64,000 nucleotides of DNA from Rickettsiales bacterium (GTDB taxonomy: Bacteria > Pseudomonadota > Alphaproteobacteria > G027485855). Made by a program: the position numbers and the translations under genes. Where the stretch lies: positions 1 to 64,000 of the forward strand of contig JAIXQD010000001.1 of assembly GCA_027485855.1 (NCBI GenBank). The letters are read 5' to 3'. Shown here piece by piece: positions 34,579 through 44,688 of the stretch. Each line of letters starts with the position of its first letter. Position 1 is the stretch's first letter. The notes under the pieces are model-generated. The model worked only from the letters and a program-made list of their open reading frames with translations, did not search any database and was not told the origin of the DNA.

Positions 34579-36597
34579 TTACCAGCCTTGTGCGGTTTGC
34601 GGCAAGCGGTTCGTGATGCCAATATCGGCCATAATTTGCAAAGGCGCTTTGCCGCGATTAAGCCGTGCGCGATAAATATTGGCATTTTCCAGCACACGCT
34701 GCACATAATTGCGTGTTTCATATATCGGGATAAGCTCTATCCAATCAATCGGGTCGATAGCGCCAGTGCGTGGGTCGCCAATAGAATCGCGCCATTCAAT
34801 CACCCGTCCTGCCCCTGCATTGTAAGCGGCAATGGCCATAATGTAAGAGCCATCAAAGCCATCAATACGGCCCGCCAGATAGGCGCTACCGAGGCGGATA
34901 TTAAATTGCGGATCGGCGGTGAGGCGCTCGGTGCTGTAACTTTCGTCCAGCTTGCGGGCAACATCGCGTGCGGTTGAGGGTAAAAGTTGCATCAGGCCCA
35001 AGGCACCGGCGGGGCTTTCCACCCAGCTCATAAATTCGCTTTCTTGGCGGATAAGGCCCAACACCAAGGCAGGTTCTGGTGTGGGGCCTTGCGCCAAAAC
35101 CTCGGGCAATACGGGGTAGCCTTGCTCGGGTAGTGCAAAGCCTTTTTCTTGTGCGGCTTTGGCGGCGAGCACGGCTAAATCTGGCCGGTTGAGCTGTTGC
35201 GCCAAGGCCCCTGCTAGCTGAAAATCTTCCTCGCGGCTGCCACTTTTAAGCAAATGGCGCATATAGCGTGCGGCGCGCGCATTTTGCTCGACAGCTTCTA
35301 GCTGGGCTATGGCTTGCGGCAATTCGCGCGATAAATAAGTTGCCGCCGCACTGGCGCTGGGCATGCTGCCAGTGGGCAGCGTAAATTCGCTATTGCCGCT
35401 GGCGGCTAGTGCAAGCTGCCCGTAAAAAGTGGTCGGAAATTCGCCCGCTGTTTGATACCAGCGCTGTGCGCTGTTGCGCTCGCCCTTGGCATCATAGGCT
35501 CGGCCAAGCCAATAGGCACCGCGTGATTTACTCACCGGCATAGCCACGCCATCATAGAGTTTTTGGAAATGGGCAATGGCGCGGTCGGCCTGATTAAGCC
35601 TGCGCAGCGCAATCCATCCGGCTAAAAACTCGGCTTGGGCAAAACCAAAGCCACTGCTTTGTGCGTGTGCTGCGGTTAAGCGATAGGCTTCGCGCCAATC
35701 GCCGCGCTCCATCAATCGGCGGACAATAATATGCCGCTCGCGCCACCATAAATCGGCACGTATTAAATCGGCCGGCGCTTGATTAAGTATATCGATGGCG
35801 CCTTTGGTATCGTCGCGTTCGCGGCGCCAGCGCAAGCGCTCAAATAATAAGCCGGCGTCATTTTGCAGGCGCGTTGGCACAGCGGCCAGTTTTGCTTCAA
35901 CCCCGCTTTGATCGGTGGCGAGTGCCATGCGTGCTTCGGCAACCGCCCTTATGCCAGGGTCGAGCTGGCCGAGTAAGCCTTGCGCTGCGGCAAATTGCGC
36001 TTTCCAAATAAGCATATCGATGCGGGCGGTGTGGTCGCCCATATTCAGATAATCAGCGTTGCTTCTGATAAAATCGGCCTGTTCGCTGGGCGGCAGCACG
36101 GTTTCGCGCCAGAAGCGGCTGGCTAATTTTTGCGCATCGCCATTATTGCGCGTCTGCCGCAAAGCATTGATGAGCGCGCTGGCCCCTTGCATGGTGGTGG
36201 GCGGACGGGCGCCAAACCAATTGATAATCTCGCGGGCTGAAAAATCGGGCGGGATTTGTCTTTCCGCGGCGGCCCATAAATCGGCCTCCATCGGCCAGCC
36301 TTGGCGCGCATTCACAAAGGCGTTGATTTCGGCAAAATTGCCTTGTTTGACGAGGGCTTCGCCATAAATCACCCAGCCCAACAGCGGATTTGCGGCATTG
36401 CGTGATTGAATGATGGCATCCGCGCTTTGTCCGGCGTCATGCAGCGCAAAGGCTTGGCGGTAGAGTTGCTTGTCGGTGTTGGACAGCGCGGACTCGGCGC
36501 GAGAAATATCTTGAGCAGATGCAGCGAGTGGCTGGCAAAAGCTGGCACAAAAGGCTAAAATGCTCAAAATGACCAAAGAGAGACGCCGATGTTGCAT
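34579..36597 (-). CDS. slt: soluble lytic murein transglycosylase
   Basis: 672 residues. A signal peptide (cleavage about residue 28, AASA) is followed by a long alpha-helical superhelical region and the C-terminal SLT catalytic domain. The catalytic Glu is in LIRQESEFMSWVESPAGA, with GLMQLLPSTA and AIAAYNAGAGRV motifs. It cleaves peptidoglycan to 1,6-anhydromuropeptides in the periplasm. Immediately after the signal peptide, residues 32-38 (SRAESAL) are encoded by a 21-bp sequence identical to part of the palindromic element in the NrdJ-like gene. Its start codon overlaps the divergent dapA start region. Confidence 0.93.
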   Translation of the reverse strand: MQHRRLSLVILSILAFCASFCQPLAASAQDISRAESALSNTDKQLYRQAFALHDAGQSADAIIQSRNAANPLLGWVIYGEALVKQGNFAEINAFVNARQGWPMEADLWAAAERQIPPDFSAREIINWFGARPPTTMQGASALINALRQTRNNGDAQKLASRFWRETVLPPSEQADFIRSNADYLNMGDHTARIDMLIWKAQFAAAQGLLGQLDPGIRAVAEARMALATDQSGVEAKLAAVPTRLQNDAGLLFERLRWRRERDDTKGAIDILNQAPADLIRADLWWRERHIIVRRLMERGDWREAYRLTAAHAQSSGFGFAQAEFLAGWIALRRLNQADRAIAHFQKLYDGVAMPVSKSRGAYWLGRAYDAKGERNSAQRWYQTAGEFPTTFYGQLALAASGNSEFTLPTGSMPSASAAATYLSRELPQAIAQLEAVEQNARAARYMRHLLKSGSREEDFQLAGALAQQLNRPDLAVLAAKAAQEKGFALPEQGYPVLPEVLAQGPTPEPALVLGLIRQESEFMSWVESPAGALGLMQLLPSTARDVARKLDESYSTERLTADPQFNIRLGSAYLAGRIDGFDGSYIMAIAAYNAGAGRVIEWRDSIGDPRTGAIDPIDWIELIPIYETRNYVQRVLENANIYRARLNRGKAPLQIMADIGITNRLPQTAQGW
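36484..36504. repeat. palindromic-element core inside slt
   Basis: The 21-mer CAGCGCGGACTCGGCGCGAGA matches exactly, in reverse complement, 6314-6334 of the NrdJ-like gene. It includes the 19-bp core that differs at one base from 3714-3732 of the NUDIX gene. Confidence 0.85.
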
Positions 36598-37473
36598 GGA
36601 TATATAACCGCCTTAGTCACGCCGTTTGCACAAGGGGCAATCGATGAAAACGCATTTCACCGGCTGCTCGATCGGCAGATTATGGCCGGAATCGCGGCGC
36701 TTGTCATCAACGGCACAACGGCCGAAACGCCAACTCTTTCGTATGCCGAACAAGAGCGCACTTTACGCATGGCCATCACAGCGGCCAAAGGGCGCGTGCC
36801 GATTATTGCCGGCACCGGCAGCAACAGCACCGCGTACACCCTTGAGCAAACGCGGCTGGCGCAAAAGCTTGGCGCACAAGCAGCTTTAATTGTGGCGCCT
36901 TATTATAACAAGCCTACGCCAGAGGGGCTTTATCAGCATTTCCGCACCATACATGATGGCTGCGATTTGCCGATTATTCTTTATAATATTCCGGGGCGCA
37001 GTGGCGTTGATATGAGCAATGCGCTGGTGGCGCGGTTGGCTGAATTGCCGCGCATTATTGGCCTCAAAGATGCCACGGCTGATTTAACCCGCCCGCTGAA
37101 TTTGCGCAGCATGGTGCCCACCGATTTTGCCCTTTATAGCGGTGAAGATGCTTTAATTGCCGGTTATTTGGCACAAGGCGGGCATGGCTGCATTTCGGTT
37201 TCAAGCAATGTGGTGCCCGCCGAATGTGTGGCACTTTACCAAGCCTGGCAGGCACAAAATTGGCCTGAGTTTGCGCGCCTGCGCGATTTATTGGCGCCAC
37301 TGCATGCGGCTTTATTTTGCGAAACCAACCCGGCCCCCACAAAATATGCCTTAGCGCGCTTGGGGCTGCTGCATAATGAATTGCGCTTGCCGCTGGTGAG
37401 TGTGTCGCCCGCAAGCGAAGCTGTGCTGAATAAAGCCTTGCAGCCTTTTATGTCTGAGGCAGTCGCGGCATGA
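36589..37473 (+). CDS. dapA: 4-hydroxy-tetrahydrodipicolinate synthase
   Basis: 294 residues; condenses pyruvate and aspartate semialdehyde in lysine/diaminopimelate synthesis. Schiff-base Lys160 is in IIGLKDAT and Tyr132 in LYNIPGRSG. The family motif usually written GTTGE reads GTTAE here. AGAGAGA precedes the ATG at 36589, and the first 9 bp overlap the start of slt on the other strand. It leads dapA-smpB-recO-parC, joined by ATGA overlaps or a 1-nt gap. Confidence 0.95.
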   Translation: MLHGYITALVTPFAQGAIDENAFHRLLDRQIMAGIAALVINGTTAETPTLSYAEQERTLRMAITAAKGRVPIIAGTGSNSTAYTLEQTRLAQKLGAQAALIVAPYYNKPTPEGLYQHFRTIHDGCDLPIILYNIPGRSGVDMSNALVARLAELPRIIGLKDATADLTRPLNLRSMVPTDFALYSGEDALIAGYLAQGGHGCISVSSNVVPAECVALYQAWQAQNWPEFARLRDLLAPLHAALFCETNPAPTKYALARLGLLHNELRLPLVSVSPASEAVLNKALQPFMSEAVAA

Positions 37474-37952
37474 GCAAAAAAAACGAGCCGGATAATTTTG
37501 TGATTGTCGCACAAAATCGTAAGGCGCGGCATAATTATCATATTACTGAAACCATCGAGACGGGCATTATTCTAACCGGCACCGAGGTAAAGTCGCTGCG
37601 CAAAAATAGCGCCAGCCTTAACGAGTCTTTTGCCACTGAGCAGCAAGGCCGCTTGGTGCTGATTAATTTGCATATCCCCGAATATGCAGGGGCAGGGCGG
37701 CATTTGCAGCACGAGCCCAAGCGCACGCGTGAATTACTGCTTAAAAAGCGTGAGCGCGACCGCTTATTTGGTGCGGTGCGGCGCGATGGTTATAGTTTGG
37801 TGCCCGTCTCAATTTATTTTAATCATCGCGGTATTGCCAAAATCAGCTTGGGTTTAGGTAAGGGCAAAAACACGATTGATAAGCGCGATGATGTTAAAAA
37901 GCGTGATTGGGACCGTGAGAAATCGCGCCTGTTGCGCAACAAGACCCTCTAA
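37470..37952 (+). CDS. smpB: SsrA-binding protein SmpB
   Basis: 160 residues of the SmpB family. It binds tmRNA and brings it to stalled ribosomes. Landmarks are RKARHNYHITETIETGIIL, GTEVKSLR and a basic C-terminal tail (KKRDWDREKSRLLR) that enters the mRNA channel. Start and dapA stop overlap as ATGA. Its RNA partner ssrA lies 15 kb downstream in the same window. Confidence 0.96.
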   Translation: MSKKNEPDNFVIVAQNRKARHNYHITETIETGIILTGTEVKSLRKNSASLNESFATEQQGRLVLINLHIPEYAGAGRHLQHEPKRTRELLLKKRERDRLFGAVRRDGYSLVPVSIYFNHRGIAKISLGLGKGKNTIDKRDDVKKRDWDREKSRLLRNKTL

Positions 37953-37953
37953 C

Positions 37954-38667
37954 ATGCAGTGGCAGGGCCAAGGCATAATTCTCAGCACCAAGCGCCATGG
38001 CGAACATGGGCTGATTATCAATGCGCTGACGGCAGAGCAGGGGCGCATGTTGGGCTTTGCCCGCAGCAGCAAAGCGCAGGCGGCCTTATGGCAGCCGGGT
38101 AATATTGTGCAATTACGCTGGCGCGCGCGTTTGGCCGAGCAATTAGGCACTTGGCAGGGCGAGCTGGTGTCTAGCCCCTTGGCGCTATTTTTAGACGAGG
38201 CCTTACCGCTGGCCAGCTTGCGTTCGGCCCTAGCCATGACCGACCTTATGCTGCCCGAGCGCTTGCCCGTGGCGCAAGTACATGCGGCCTTGCTGGCTTT
38301 GCTTAATATTATGGAGGGCGATATTTTGCCCGTGGCCTATGCCCGCTATGAATTGGGCCTGTTGCAGGCGCTGGGCTATGGGGTTGATCTATCGGCCTGC
38401 TGCCTTACGGGCACGACCGATGATTTGGCCTTTGTCAGCCCGCGCTCGGGGCGGGCCGTGGCGCGCGTGGCTGCGGCCGAATGGCAGGATAAATTATTGC
38501 CGCTACCACCATTTTTATTAGGCAGCGCTGTCGCTTCTAGCCAAGAGGTTTTGGCGGCCTTGCGTTTAACGGGTCACTTCTGGCCGCGTGAAACCGCCCA
38601 TGATTTACCGCCCGCCCGCCGACAGTTACTTGACCTTATCAGCAAAGCCGCTAATTTAGCGGCATGA
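37954..38667 (+). CDS. recO: DNA repair protein RecO
   Basis: 237 residues. The N-terminal OB fold ([19 protein letters not shown], then [16 protein letters not shown]) and C-terminal helical region ([28 protein letters not shown]) are those of RecO, which loads RecA with RecR at gaps. I start at the ATG at 37954, one base after the smpB stop; the frame is open further upstream inside smpB. The stop overlaps the parC start as ATGA. The zinc-finger cysteines present in some RecO proteins are reduced here to the CC in SACC. Confidence 0.93.
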   Translation: MQWQGQGIILSTKRHGEHGLIINALTAEQGRMLGFARSSKAQAALWQPGNIVQLRWRARLAEQLGTWQGELVSSPLALFLDEALPLASLRSALAMTDLMLPERLPVAQVHAALLALLNIMEGDILPVAYARYELGLLQALGYGVDLSACCLTGTTDDLAFVSPRSGRAVARVAAAEWQDKLLPLPPFLLGSAVASSQEVLAALRLTGHFWPRETAHDLPPARRQLLDLISKAANLAA

Positions 38668-40925
38668 GCAAAAAGAAATCCGGCGGCGGCTCCGCACATT
38701 TATCTCTGGTTGTCAGCCAGAATATTCTACCCAAAAACTTTGCCGAGGCACTGGGCGAGCGCTATTTATCTTATGCGCTGTCAACCATTACCTCGCGCTC
38801 GCTGCCCGATGTGCGCGATGGCTTAAAGCCCGTGCATCGCCGTTTGCTTTACGCTATGAGCGAATTGCGCCTCAGCCCTGAATTGCCGCCCAAAAAATCG
38901 GCGCGGGTGGTGGGCGATGTGATTGGTAAATATCACCCGCATGGTGATGTTGCCGTTTATGATGCGCTGGTGCGTTTAGCGCAGGATTTTAATTTGCGCT
39001 ATCCGCTCGTCGATGGGCAGGGTAATTTTGGCAATATCGATGGCGATAATGCCGCGGCCATGCGTTATACCGAGGCGCGTTTAACGGCAGTGGCACGCTT
39101 GCTGTTGGATGGGCTTGAGGAAGACGCCGTCGATTTTAGAGAGACCTACGATAATAGCGGCGCCGAGCCCGTGGTGCTGCCGGCGGCTTTCCCCAATTTG
39201 TTGGCCAATGGCTCGGCGGGCATTGCCGTGGGCATGGCTACCAGCATTCCACCACATAATGTGGCCGAACTGTGCGATGCGTTGCGTCACCTTATTCAAT
39301 CGCCCGAGGCGCGTTTTGAAAAATTGGTTAGCTTGGTGCCGGGGCCCGATTTCCCCACAGGGGGCGAACTGGTTGAGGACCGCAGCACCATTATCGAAAC
39401 TTATCGCACGGGGCGCGGTAGCTTTAGATTGCGCGCCCGCTATGAGATTGAAAAACTCAATAATGGCAATTGGCAAATTATTGTCAGCGAAATTCCATGG
39501 CAGGTGCAAAAAAGCCGCCTTATTGAAAAAATTGCCGAATTGCTGATGGCCAAAAAACTGCCGCTGCTTGATGATATTCGCGATGAATCGGCCGATGATG
39601 TGCGCTTGGTGCTGGTACCCAAAAGCCGTGCGGTTGACCCCAAAGTGCTGATGGAATCGCTGTTTCGCGCGTCCGAGCTTGAGGTAAAAATCTCGCTCAA
39701 CATGAATGTGCTGGATGCCAACAGCGTGCCGCGGGTGATGAATTTGCGTGAGGTGCTGCAAAGCTACCTTGATCATCGCATGGTGGTGCTGGTGCGGCGC
39801 AGCAGCCTGAAGTTACAAAAAATTGAAGACCGCTTGCACCTGCTCGATGGTTATTTGGTGGCCTATCTGAACCTTGATGCGGTCATTAAAATTATCCGCA
39901 CCGAGGATGAGCCCAAACAAGTGCTGATGAAAAAATTCAGCCTCACCGATGTGCAGGCCGAAGCTATTTTAAATATGCGTTTGCGCGCGCTGCGTAAACT
40001 CGAAGAAATTGAAATTAAAAACGAAGCAGCGCAGTTGCGTAAATTGCGGGCCGAGCTTAAAGCGCTGTTGGCCGATGAGTCGTTGCGCTGGCAAGCGATT
40101 GATGCCGAGTTGGTTAATCTTAAAAAGCAATTTGGCAAAGATACGCCGCTGGGCCGCCGTCGCACTATGTTGGGTCAGGCGCCAACCGATATTATTGTGC
40201 CGCTTGAAAGCATGATTGAGCGCGAGGATATCACCATACTGTGCTCTGAAAAAGGCTGGATACGGGCGCTGCGTGGGCATATAGAAGATGTGAGCGAGCA
40301 AAAATATAAAGAGGGCGATGGCGAGCAATTTGTTATTCGCGCCGCCACCACCGATAAGTTTATTGCCTTTGGCAGTAATGGTCGGGCTTATATGCTGCCC
40401 GCCGATAAATTGCCGCGTGGCCGTGGCTTTGGTGAGCCGCTGCGCATGATGATTGATTTAGGCAATGAAGATAGCATTGTGGCGTTATTTGCCCATGTGC
40501 CGGGGCGCAAATTGCTGGTGGCCAGCAGCGATGGTCGCGGCTTTATCGTGGCCGAAGATGAGCTTCTGGCACAAACCCGCGCCGGTAAAATTGTGCTGAC
40601 TTTGGCCGATGGCGCAAAAGCTGCGGCACTGGTGCCGGTTGTGGCCGAGCATGTGTGTGTGATTGGCAGCAATCGTAAAATGCTGGTGTTTCCAGTCGCT
40701 GAAGTGCCGGAGATGAATAAGGGCCGCGGCGTTATTTTGCAAAAATACAAAGACAACGAAGCCTTGGCCGATATCATTACCTTTAACCTCAAGGATGGCC
40801 TGCATTGGACACAAGGTGGGCGCGCCCGCCACGAGCCCAAAATGAAGGATTGGCTCGGCAGCAGAGCCAGCGTCGGCCGCCTGCCGCCTAATGGCTTTAA
40901 TCGCAATAATATGTTTAAGGGTTAG
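38664..40925 (+). CDS. parC: DNA topoisomerase IV subunit A
   Basis: 753 residues. The catalytic Tyr135 is in [10 protein letters not shown]; the quinolone-region block [17 protein letters not shown] precedes it. The C-terminal domain has about five beta-pinwheel blades with degenerate repeats ([37 protein letters not shown]). The length and the divergent GyrA box distinguish ParC from GyrA. It decatenates chromosomes with ParE, which is not in the window. Confidence 0.94.
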   Translation: MSKKKSGGGSAHLSLVVSQNILPKNFAEALGERYLSYALSTITSRSLPDVRDGLKPVHRRLLYAMSELRLSPELPPKKSARVVGDVIGKYHPHGDVAVYDALVRLAQDFNLRYPLVDGQGNFGNIDGDNAAAMRYTEARLTAVARLLLDGLEEDAVDFRETYDNSGAEPVVLPAAFPNLLANGSAGIAVGMATSIPPHNVAELCDALRHLIQSPEARFEKLVSLVPGPDFPTGGELVEDRSTIIETYRTGRGSFRLRARYEIEKLNNGNWQIIVSEIPWQVQKSRLIEKIAELLMAKKLPLLDDIRDESADDVRLVLVPKSRAVDPKVLMESLFRASELEVKISLNMNVLDANSVPRVMNLREVLQSYLDHRMVVLVRRSSLKLQKIEDRLHLLDGYLVAYLNLDAVIKIIRTEDEPKQVLMKKFSLTDVQAEAILNMRLRALRKLEEIEIKNEAAQLRKLRAELKALLADESLRWQAIDAELVNLKKQFGKDTPLGRRRTMLGQAPTDIIVPLESMIEREDITILCSEKGWIRALRGHIEDVSEQKYKEGDGEQFVIRAATTDKFIAFGSNGRAYMLPADKLPRGRGFGEPLRMMIDLGNEDSIVALFAHVPGRKLLVASSDGRGFIVAEDELLAQTRAGKIVLTLADGAKAAALVPVVAEHVCVIGSNRKMLVFPVAEVPEMNKGRGVILQKYKDNEALADIITFNLKDGLHWTQGGRARHEPKMKDWLGSRASVGRLPPNGFNRNNMFKG

Positions 40926-40963
40926 GCGTTTATTATAGGCTTATATTCCTACTTTAAACACAC

Positions 40964-41002
40964 AAAAAACCCCGCTGGGTTTAAGGCCTGGCGGGGTTTT
41001 TT
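40964..41002. terminator. bidirectional terminator after parC
   Basis: AAAAAACCCCGC (40964-40975) pairs with GCGGGGTTTTTT (40991-41002). T tracts on both strands can serve parC and the convergent gene at 41011. Confidence 0.85.
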
Positions 41003-41010
41003 TTATTTAA

Positions 41011-41676
41011 TTAGCGCGGGGTTAGGGCAATGCGCGCCATGCCAACATAGCGCGAGGCATTGTCGGCACCAGGGCCGCTGGGGCTTTTGGTAAAGACATC
41101 AATATCAACGCCACATTCTTCACCATTTTGGCGCAGCACGCTCACTTTACCAACATAGTTTTGCGCGGCCACAGCCACTTGCGTGTTTTGCACTGTGATA
41201 GAGGTGGCGGGCAGGGTAAAGCTAAATTGCTCGCCTAAGCGCACATCGCCATTAGTATAAATGGTTTGAATTTGCGCAACAGCGCGGTCGAATTCGGCTT
41301 CTCTCAGGGCGGCGGTGACGGCAGCGGCACTTACGGTGGGCGCTGCTGGTGCTGCCACAACAGGTGCGGGCGTTGGCGTTGCAGGCGCAGTGATGGTGGT
41401 GTTATTATTGGTGTTCGTTGGTGTTGGCTGTGGTTTATCACCGCCAAGTGCGAAGATTGCGGCGGCGCCGGTCAAAAGAACAGATGTACCCGCAAGCCAT
41501 AAACCGAAACGGGTTTTTTTAGCAGGCTCGGTTACGTTACCGGTGTTTTCGTTGCTGGCATTTGCGGCAGTTGCTTCACCGGCCACATCGCCAGTAATTG
41601 CCTCAGGTGCGGCAGCGGGCGCGGCTTTTGGTGCTTCGTCTTGTGGGCCGGCGGCTTGCGGTGCTTGGTCGGTCAT
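41011..41676 (-). CDS. hypothetical membrane-anchored protein with Thr/Pro linker
   Basis: 221 residues. A cytoplasmic Ala/Glu/Pro-rich N-terminus (about 55 residues) is followed by one transmembrane helix (LWLAGTSVLLTGAAAIFAL). A low-complexity Thr/Asn/Pro/Ala linker then leads to a C-terminal beta-rich domain with one cysteine (NGEECGVDIDVF). The topology resembles periplasmic effectors anchored in the inner membrane; no family recognised. AAGGGG precedes the ATG at 41676; the frame extends upstream without a binding site. Confidence 0.7.
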   Translation of the reverse strand: MTDQAPQAAGPQDEAPKAAPAAAPEAITGDVAGEATAANASNENTGNVTEPAKKTRFGLWLAGTSVLLTGAAAIFALGGDKPQPTPTNTNNNTTITAPATPTPAPVVAAPAAPTVSAAAVTAALREAEFDRAVAQIQTIYTNGDVRLGEQFSFTLPATSITVQNTQVAVAAQNYVGKVSVLRQNGEECGVDIDVFTKSPSGPGADNASRYVGMARIALTPR

Positions 41677-41785
41677 AATATTCCCCTTAAAATGAATCTG
41701 CTCTGCAATGTTATACAGTAAATAATTACGCTTTGGCACAGTAAAATTACTTTCACGGAACAAATATTAGCGGTAAACTAAGCCC

Positions 41786-42493
41786 ATGTGCGGCAGATAT
41801 GCATTAACCTTAGATACCAATAGCTTAAAACAGCAATTTGGCTTTGAAACCCGCCTTAACCCCGAATTGCGCTTTAACATCGGGCCGGCGCAAAAAGTGC
41901 TGAGCGTTGCGGCGATAAATGGCAGTCTTTTAGGCGGGTGGATGCGCTGGGGCTGGGGCGGCGATTTGGCAGGTCAGGCAGGCGGGCTTATTATTAACGC
42001 CAGGGCCGAGACCATTGCCGAAAAGCCCATCTTTAAAAATCATTTGCCCAAGCGCCGCTGCGTTGTCTTGGCCACCGCTTTTTATGATTGGCGTGAGGCC
42101 GACAAAGGCAAGAGCGAGGCCACGCCGTTTCTGGTGCGCAGGCCCGATAGAGCGCCCTTTGCCATGGCCGCTTTGTGGCGACCACTTGCGCCACAAACAT
42201 CGGCGGGGCTGGAAGGTGTTAAGGCTGAATTGGTGATCATCACCGTGCCCGCCAATGACAAGCTGGCTGAAATTCATCCACGTATGCCAGCCATGCTGGC
42301 GGCGCACGATGTGCATGAATATCTGACCGCCGATATGGGTGCCGCGCAAAATCTGCTGCGCCCATGGCCTGTGGCTTTAACCGAGTTTTTTCCGGTGACA
42401 CCGCGGGCTAATAAAGCCAGCTATGATGGGCCCGATTGCTTATTACCCTATCGCCATATTGACGCGCCCCCTGCCCAAAAGCGCTTATTCTAG
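41786..42493 (+). CDS. SRAP-domain protein (HMCES/YedK)
   Basis: 235 residues beginning MCGRYALT. Cys2, exposed after Met removal, forms a thiazolidine crosslink with abasic sites in single-stranded DNA. Further family residues are the NARAET block, the Glu/Asp-containing FYDWRE segment and the catalytic His in IHPRMPAML. It protects abasic sites during replication. Monocistronic and divergent from the 41011-41676 gene. Confidence 0.93.
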   Translation: MCGRYALTLDTNSLKQQFGFETRLNPELRFNIGPAQKVLSVAAINGSLLGGWMRWGWGGDLAGQAGGLIINARAETIAEKPIFKNHLPKRRCVVLATAFYDWREADKGKSEATPFLVRRPDRAPFAMAALWRPLAPQTSAGLEGVKAELVIITVPANDKLAEIHPRMPAMLAAHDVHEYLTADMGAAQNLLRPWPVALTEFFPVTPRANKASYDGPDCLLPYRHIDAPPAQKRLF

Positions 42494-42592
42494 CGCTTAT
42501 ATTTTGGGGCAATTTCTAGCGCATTGTTTTAATCGCTGATTTGCGGCACAATCACTGCGCATTTCTGGCCCCAGCTTCGAGAGGGTTGTTTT

Positions 42593-43714
42593 ATGAGCAA
42601 AAAATGGATAAGCCTGCCGCGCCAAGAGGGCATTGTCAGCCGTCAAGCCCATGCCGATTTACCGCCCAATAGCTATGAGCGCGAAGTGGGGCAAGAGGGG
42701 TTTTTTGGCCCCTCCAGTCATTTTTATCATACGCACCCACCCACCAGCTGGAGCGCGTGGGAGGGGCCAACGCGCCCGCGCGCTTTTGATGCCAACAAGC
42801 TGGCAAATTTTGGCAACAGCCCGTGGCAGGCCAAAGCGCTGCTGGGCAATGCCAAATGCCTTATTCGTTACTGGCAATGCGCGCAGCCCATGACCCAGCT
42901 GGCGCGCAATGGCGATGGCGATGATCTGCTGTTTATCCATGAAGGCAGCGGCGATTTATTTAGTGATTATGGCCATATGCCCTACCGCGATGGCGATTAT
43001 ATAATGCTGCCGCGTGGCACAGCGTGGCGCATTGAGCCAAAAGAAAACACCGCCATGCTGATGATTGAGGCCACCGGTAGCCACTATATGCTGCCCGATC
43101 GCGGCCTTTTGGGTGAGCAAGCTTTGTTTGACCCAAGCGTGCTGGAAACCCCCAAACTCAACGACCAGTTCCGCGCCCAACAAAGCGAAAACCCCTGGCA
43201 AATCGTGTTTAAGCGCCGTGGCGCCCTTAATACCATTAGCTACCCGTTTAACCCGCTCGATGCCATGGGCTGGAAGGGGCAAGTCAGCGTGGTTAAACTC
43301 AATTGGCGTGATTTTAGGCCGGTGATTAGTGCGCGCATGCATTTAGCGCCATCAGTGCACACAACTTTTGTGGCCGAGCGTTTTGTGGTGTGCACCTTTG
43401 CGCCGCGCCCGGTTGAAAGCGACCCCGGCGCGCTCAAGCTGCCATTTTTTCATAATAATGATGATTTTGATGAGGTGTTATTTTATCACCGCGGCAATTT
43501 TGTCAGCCGCGATAATATCCATCCGGGCATGCTTACTTTTCATCCCAGCGGCTTTACCCATGGCCCACACCCCAAAGCACTCAAGGCCGCCGAAAAACAC
43601 ACCCGCCTTGAAACAGACGAGGTGGCCGTCATGATTGACACCCGCGATGCGCTCGATGTGCAAGATGAGGCGCTAGCCACCGAATGGCATAAATATGTGG
43701 AGAGCTGGCAATGA
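42593..43714 (+). CDS. hmgA: homogentisate 1,2-dioxygenase
   Basis: 373 residues, the shorter bacterial form. It opens the homogentisate ring to maleylacetoacetate. The cupin fold blocks DGDYIMLPRGTAWRIE and HPSGFTHGPHP (iron-ligand histidines) and the FHNNDDFDEVLFYHRGNF segment are seen. GAGAGGG precedes the ATG. First gene of hmgA-fahA-maiA; its stop overlaps the next start (ATGA). Confidence 0.9.
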   Translation: MSKKWISLPRQEGIVSRQAHADLPPNSYEREVGQEGFFGPSSHFYHTHPPTSWSAWEGPTRPRAFDANKLANFGNSPWQAKALLGNAKCLIRYWQCAQPMTQLARNGDGDDLLFIHEGSGDLFSDYGHMPYRDGDYIMLPRGTAWRIEPKENTAMLMIEATGSHYMLPDRGLLGEQALFDPSVLETPKLNDQFRAQQSENPWQIVFKRRGALNTISYPFNPLDAMGWKGQVSVVKLNWRDFRPVISARMHLAPSVHTTFVAERFVVCTFAPRPVESDPGALKLPFFHNNDDFDEVLFYHRGNFVSRDNIHPGMLTFHPSGFTHGPHPKALKAAEKHTRLETDEVAVMIDTRDALDVQDEALATEWHKYVESWQ

Positions 43715-44688
43715 AACTGGCAAGTCGCAAAAAGGGCCTGGATGGGCAGTTGGTGGTGGTCAGCCGCGATTTAACGCACTGTCTGGCTGTGCCGCAAATT
43801 GCGCCCACCCTGCAAGCCGCGCTCGATAAATGGCCACAAACTGAGGCTTTGCTTAAGCGCACCTATGAGCAGCTCAATAGCGGGCAACTGCCCGGGGCCG
43901 AGCCCTTTGTGCCGCAACATTGTGCCAGCCCTTTGCCGCGCGCCTTTCAGTGGGCCGATGGCAGCGCTTATGTCAATCATGTGGAGCTGGTGCGCAAAGC
44001 TCGCGGCGCTGAAATGCCTGCCAGCTTTTGGACCGACCCCTTAATGTATCAAGGCGGCAGTGACGGCTTTTTAGCCCCTTATGATAATATTCCTATTAGT
44101 GATGTAGCACAGGGCTGCGATATAGAAGGTGAGGTTGCGGTCATAACCGCAGCTGTGCCGCAGGGCGCGTCTGTTGCCGCCGCGGCCGATAAAATTGTGC
44201 TATTGATGCTGGTGAATGATGTGACTTTACGCAACCTTGTGCCCGATGAATTGGCCAAGGGTTTTGGCTTTTTCCAAGCAAAGCCGGCCAGCGCCTTTTC
44301 GCCTGTTGCGGTGACGCCCGATGAATTAGGCGATGCCTGGCAGGATTGCAAAGTGCATTTACCCTTGCACTGTTATGTGCGCGGGCAAAAATTGGGTGCG
44401 CCTCATGCCGGCCAAGACATGACCTTTAACTTTGCGCAGCTCATTGCCCATGCCGCCAAAACCCGCAGCCTTGCGGCAGGCAGTATTATTGGCTCGGGCA
44501 CGGTCTCGAATATCGACCGCAGCCATGGCAGCGCCTGTTTGGCCGAACAGCGCATGCTTGAAATTATTGCGCAAGGCAAAGCCACCACACCATTTTTGCA
44601 AATTGGCGATAGTATAAAAATTGAAATGCTCGACCTAAACGGGCAAAGCATTTTTGGCGCAATTGAACAGCAGGTGGTGCAGCTATGA
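43711..44688 (+). CDS. fahA: fumarylacetoacetate hydrolase family protein
   Basis: 325 residues. The last enzyme of tyrosine breakdown, giving fumarate and acetoacetate. The FAH fold metal-site residues lie in CDIEGEVAVIT (E-x-E) and the ND pair in LVNDVTLRNLVPDE. The domain also has AHAAKTRSLAAGSIIGSGTV near residue 250. Specific substrate is inferred from the operon: hmgA ends in its start codon and its stop overlaps maiA. Confidence 0.9.
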   Translation: MKLASRKKGLDGQLVVVSRDLTHCLAVPQIAPTLQAALDKWPQTEALLKRTYEQLNSGQLPGAEPFVPQHCASPLPRAFQWADGSAYVNHVELVRKARGAEMPASFWTDPLMYQGGSDGFLAPYDNIPISDVAQGCDIEGEVAVITAAVPQGASVAAAADKIVLLMLVNDVTLRNLVPDELAKGFGFFQAKPASAFSPVAVTPDELGDAWQDCKVHLPLHCYVRGQKLGAPHAGQDMTFNFAQLIAHAAKTRSLAAGSIIGSGTVSNIDRSHGSACLAEQRMLEIIAQGKATTPFLQIGDSIKIEMLDLNGQSIFGAIEQQVVQL

